Of a stretch of DNA of 64,000 nucleotides, positions 62,124 through 64,000 are shown one piece after another. The notes beneath the pieces were generated by a model. It saw nothing but the letters and a program-made list of their open reading frames with translations. It ran no database searches and was not told the origin of the DNA. Every line of letters begins with the position of its first letter. Positions within the stretch are counted from its first letter, which is position 1. A program made the translations under genes and the position numbers. The DNA comes from Bacteroidota bacterium (GTDB lineage Bacteria; Bacteroidota; Bacteroidia; Chitinophagales; JADIYW01): NCBI GenBank assembly GCA_016705125.1, contig JADIYW010000002.1, positions 62,001 through 126,000 on the forward strand. The letters run 5' to 3'.

Positions 62124-63421
62124 ATCCAAGAGTTTTTAAAGGAGCACGAGACTTCTTACCAGAACAAATGCTACATCGCGAACGAATTACATCAGTAATG
62201 CGTTCCGTTTTTAAGAAATATGGATTTGCTCCATTAGAGACACCAGCTATTGAGTATTTAGACACCCTTACTGGAAAATATGGCGAAGATGCCGATAGAT
62301 TAATTTACCGTTTGGATTATAAAATTGGCTCTAAAGATGCCGCTGCCTTGCACTACGATCTTACCGTTCCATTTAGTAGAGTAATGGCTATGAATCCGCA
62401 TTTGGCTATCCCTTTTAAACGATACCAAATACAACCCGTTTGGCGAGCCGACCGACCACAACCACACCAAGGACGATTTAGAGAATTTACTCAATGCGAT
62501 TGCGATGTAATGGGAACTAAATCTATGGTTGTAGATGCAGAGTTGATTGCCATAACCTATGAAGTATTAAAAGTCTTAGGTTTTGAAAATTTTTTAATCA
62601 AAATTAATAATAGAAAAATTCTTAATGGTCTAACCCAATATGCAGGATTAACTGCAGAATTTACTGGTGAGATTTGTCGTTCGATTGACAAATTGGATAA
62701 GGCACCATGGGAAGAAGTAGAAAAAGAATTGGAAGAAAAAAATATTCCAAAAACTGCTATTGAAAAAATAAAAGCACTTTTATTGGGCAAAAACCTAAGT
62801 ATTGAAAATCTTAGAATTGCATTTGCAAATATTCCATTGGCTTTAGAAGGACTTGATGAATTGACTGAAATTTTTAAACTCCTTGAAATTTTCGAAATTG
62901 ATTCCAAAAATTACACTTTCGATTTAAGTTTGGCTCGTGGATTAGATTATTATACAGGCCCTATATTTGAAACAAAATTACCGCTTCATCCGCACATTGG
63001 CAGTCTTACTGGTGGTGGTAGATATGATGAACTAATTGGTTTAATTTCTGGAAAAGAAATGCCAGCTGCTGGAATTTCCCTTGGCCTTGATCGGATTTAT
63101 ACAGCAATGGAACAATTAAATATGCTATCAGATATAAAAACATCTACTAAGGTTTTAATTGCAAATTTTTCTTCCGAAACATATGTTCCATCTCTACAGT
63201 TATTGCATCAATTGCGTGCTATTGGCATTCCTACAGAATTTTTTCCAGAACAAGCAAAAATGAAAAAACAATTTAGTTATGCTGATAAATTAAGTATTCC
63301 TTATGTTTTAATTTTAGGGGAAGAAGAGTTAAAAATGGGAAAAATCTCGCTTAAAGAAATGAAATCGGGCGACCAAATATTGATCGAAATAAATGATATA
63401 GAAAAAGAAATTTCCAAATAA
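62120..63421 (+). CDS. hisS: Histidyl-tRNA synthetase
   Basis: A 433-residue class II synthetase charging tRNA-His. Motif 1 region (VMRSVFKKYGFAPLETPAIEYLDTL), LHYDLTVPFSRVMA, motif 2 WRADRPQPHQGRFREFTQCDCDVMG, LARGLDYYTGPIFE, GGGRYDELIG and motif 3 GISLGLDRIY are in order, followed by the anticodon-binding domain (from about 335). Starts in an ATGA overlap and its TAA overlaps the next ATG. Confidence 0.97.
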   Translation: MNPRVFKGARDFLPEQMLHRERITSVMRSVFKKYGFAPLETPAIEYLDTLTGKYGEDADRLIYRLDYKIGSKDAAALHYDLTVPFSRVMAMNPHLAIPFKRYQIQPVWRADRPQPHQGRFREFTQCDCDVMGTKSMVVDAELIAITYEVLKVLGFENFLIKINNRKILNGLTQYAGLTAEFTGEICRSIDKLDKAPWEEVEKELEEKNIPKTAIEKIKALLLGKNLSIENLRIAFANIPLALEGLDELTEIFKLLEIFEIDSKNYTFDLSLARGLDYYTGPIFETKLPLHPHIGSLTGGGRYDELIGLISGKEMPAAGISLGLDRIYTAMEQLNMLSDIKTSTKVLIANFSSETYVPSLQLLHQLRAIGIPTEFFPEQAKMKKQFSYADKLSIPYVLILGEEELKMGKISLKEMKSGDQILIEINDIEKEISK

Positions 63422-63873
63422 TGGGACTCCATTTTACCATAAAAAAATTCAAAGATTTATCCTCAATTGAATGCTACAAAATATTCAAATTGAGGTTTGA
63501 CATTTTTGTTGTCGAACAAAATTGCATTTACGATGAATTTGACAATTACGACTTAGATTCGCTACATATTCAGCTTCATAATGAAGAAAATGAACTAATA
63601 GCCTACTCTAGAATTTTAAAACCTGGGTTAAAATATCCAGAAGCCTCCTTTGGTCGTTTTGTGTTAAAAAAGGCATTTCGGGGGAAAGGTATTGCAGATT
63701 TAATGGCTAAAGAATCGATCAACCAAATAATTGCAAATTTTGGAAATGTGCCCATTAAAATTGAAGCTCAGGCCTATTTAAAAAAATTCTACGAAAAACA
63801 AGGCTTTTCTATAATTTCTGAACCTTATGATTGGGATGGTATTTTACATGTTGATATGTTAAGAAAATTTTAA
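63421..63873 (+). CDS. GNAT acetyltransferase, ElaA type
   Basis: A 150-residue acetyl-CoA-dependent acetyltransferase. LRFDIFVVEQNCIYDEFDNYDLDSLHI and FGRFVLKKAFRGKGIADLM (CoA-binding RxxGxA-like KAFRGKGIA) and an EAQAYLKKFYEKQGF C-terminus match ElaA. The substrate is unknown. Coupled to hisS by a one-base overlap. Confidence 0.9.
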   Translation: MGLHFTIKKFKDLSSIECYKIFKLRFDIFVVEQNCIYDEFDNYDLDSLHIQLHNEENELIAYSRILKPGLKYPEASFGRFVLKKAFRGKGIADLMAKESINQIIANFGNVPIKIEAQAYLKKFYEKQGFSIISEPYDWDGILHVDMLRKF

Positions 63874-63952
63874 TCCAAAAATAAATTTAATGTCATTTCA
63901 ATGCATACATTGAAATAAATTACATATCTTTAATTTAACCAAACTTAAAGCT

Positions 63953-64000
63953 ATGAAATTATTTTTCCAATTTACAATTATACTTCTTCTTTTTAGCAAA
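63953..64000 (+). CDS. N-terminal start of a probable secreted protein (cut by window edge)
   Basis: ATG at 63953 begins MKLFFQFTIILLLFSK, a signal-peptide-like sequence running off the window. The frame is open for all 16 visible codons. Nothing more can be said. Confidence 0.5.
   Translation, partial: MKLFFQFTIILLLFSK

Noticed and set aside
1..64000. tRNA, rRNA, CRISPR array or insertion sequence
   Set aside because: No cloverleaf-like GC-rich segment, no regular direct repeats with spacers and no transposase frame were seen on either strand.

Overview
The window is chromosomal DNA from a low-GC member of the Bacteroidota. Several things point there: a protein with a C-terminal type IX secretion sorting domain (9131..9910), many short-signal lipoproteins, fused hisIE, a two-domain HisB, DUF1573 proteins, a PadR/PspC-GIN pair, and repeated TAnnTTTG promoter elements (the -7 box of the Bacteroidota housekeeping sigma factor) just upstream of start codons instead of Shine-Dalgarno sites. 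Nothing in the sequence fixes a genus. No rRNA, tRNA, CRISPR array, prophage or insertion sequence is visible.

Layout. 1-10000: a decayed tandem duplication of a lipoprotein gene plus the 3' end of clpB, then intact clpB, small membrane or secreted proteins, a zinc-ribbon microprotein and a T9SS cargo protein. 10000-23700: the first two of three related large helical, TPR-like proteins (the third is at 39125), a DMT exporter, ornithine aminotransferase, glycerol kinase, a porin, hisF-orf-hisIE and membrane proteins. 23700-38850: the amino-acid biosynthesis core. trpE-trpG-orf-trpD-trpC and trpF-trpB-trpA-hisH-hisA run on the minus strand, separated by a lipase-like gene and a BP74-like lipoprotein gene; hisG-hisD-hisC-hisB run divergently on the plus strand. 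39000-48000: the third large helical protein, pruA, a nucleotidyltransferase pair resembling a toxin-antitoxin module, a DEAD-box-type helicase, a Gre-like protein and DUF1573 genes. 48500-64000: a fused two-oxoacid dehydrogenase E1, an MscS channel, a small-protein/PadR/PspC-GIN operon, YkgJ-type and SUI1 proteins, nadC, gpmI, hisS and a GNAT acetyltransferase.

How the genes work together. With hisG, D, C, B, H, A, F and IE the histidine pathway is complete on paper, and trpE, G, D, C, F, B and A complete tryptophan synthesis. The trp operon begins with a 16-codon leader peptide containing one Trp codon, followed by mutually exclusive antiterminator and terminator hairpins: a classical attenuator. 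RocD and PruA together convert ornithine to glutamate.

The most surprising feature is damage in otherwise needed genes. hisIE has one in-frame stop inside the HisE domain, trpC has a single-base frameshift near its N-terminus, one lipoprotein gene is split at an A-run, and a DUF1573 paralogue has two frameshifts, one in a T-run. These are either errors of a homopolymer-sensitive assembly or real erosion; raw reads would decide. Other leads are the trp attenuator, an orphan minus-strand small RNA candidate near 39000, the overlapping nucleotidyltransferase/small-protein pair, an unknown protein coupled to hisF and hisIE, and the three-member large helical protein family.
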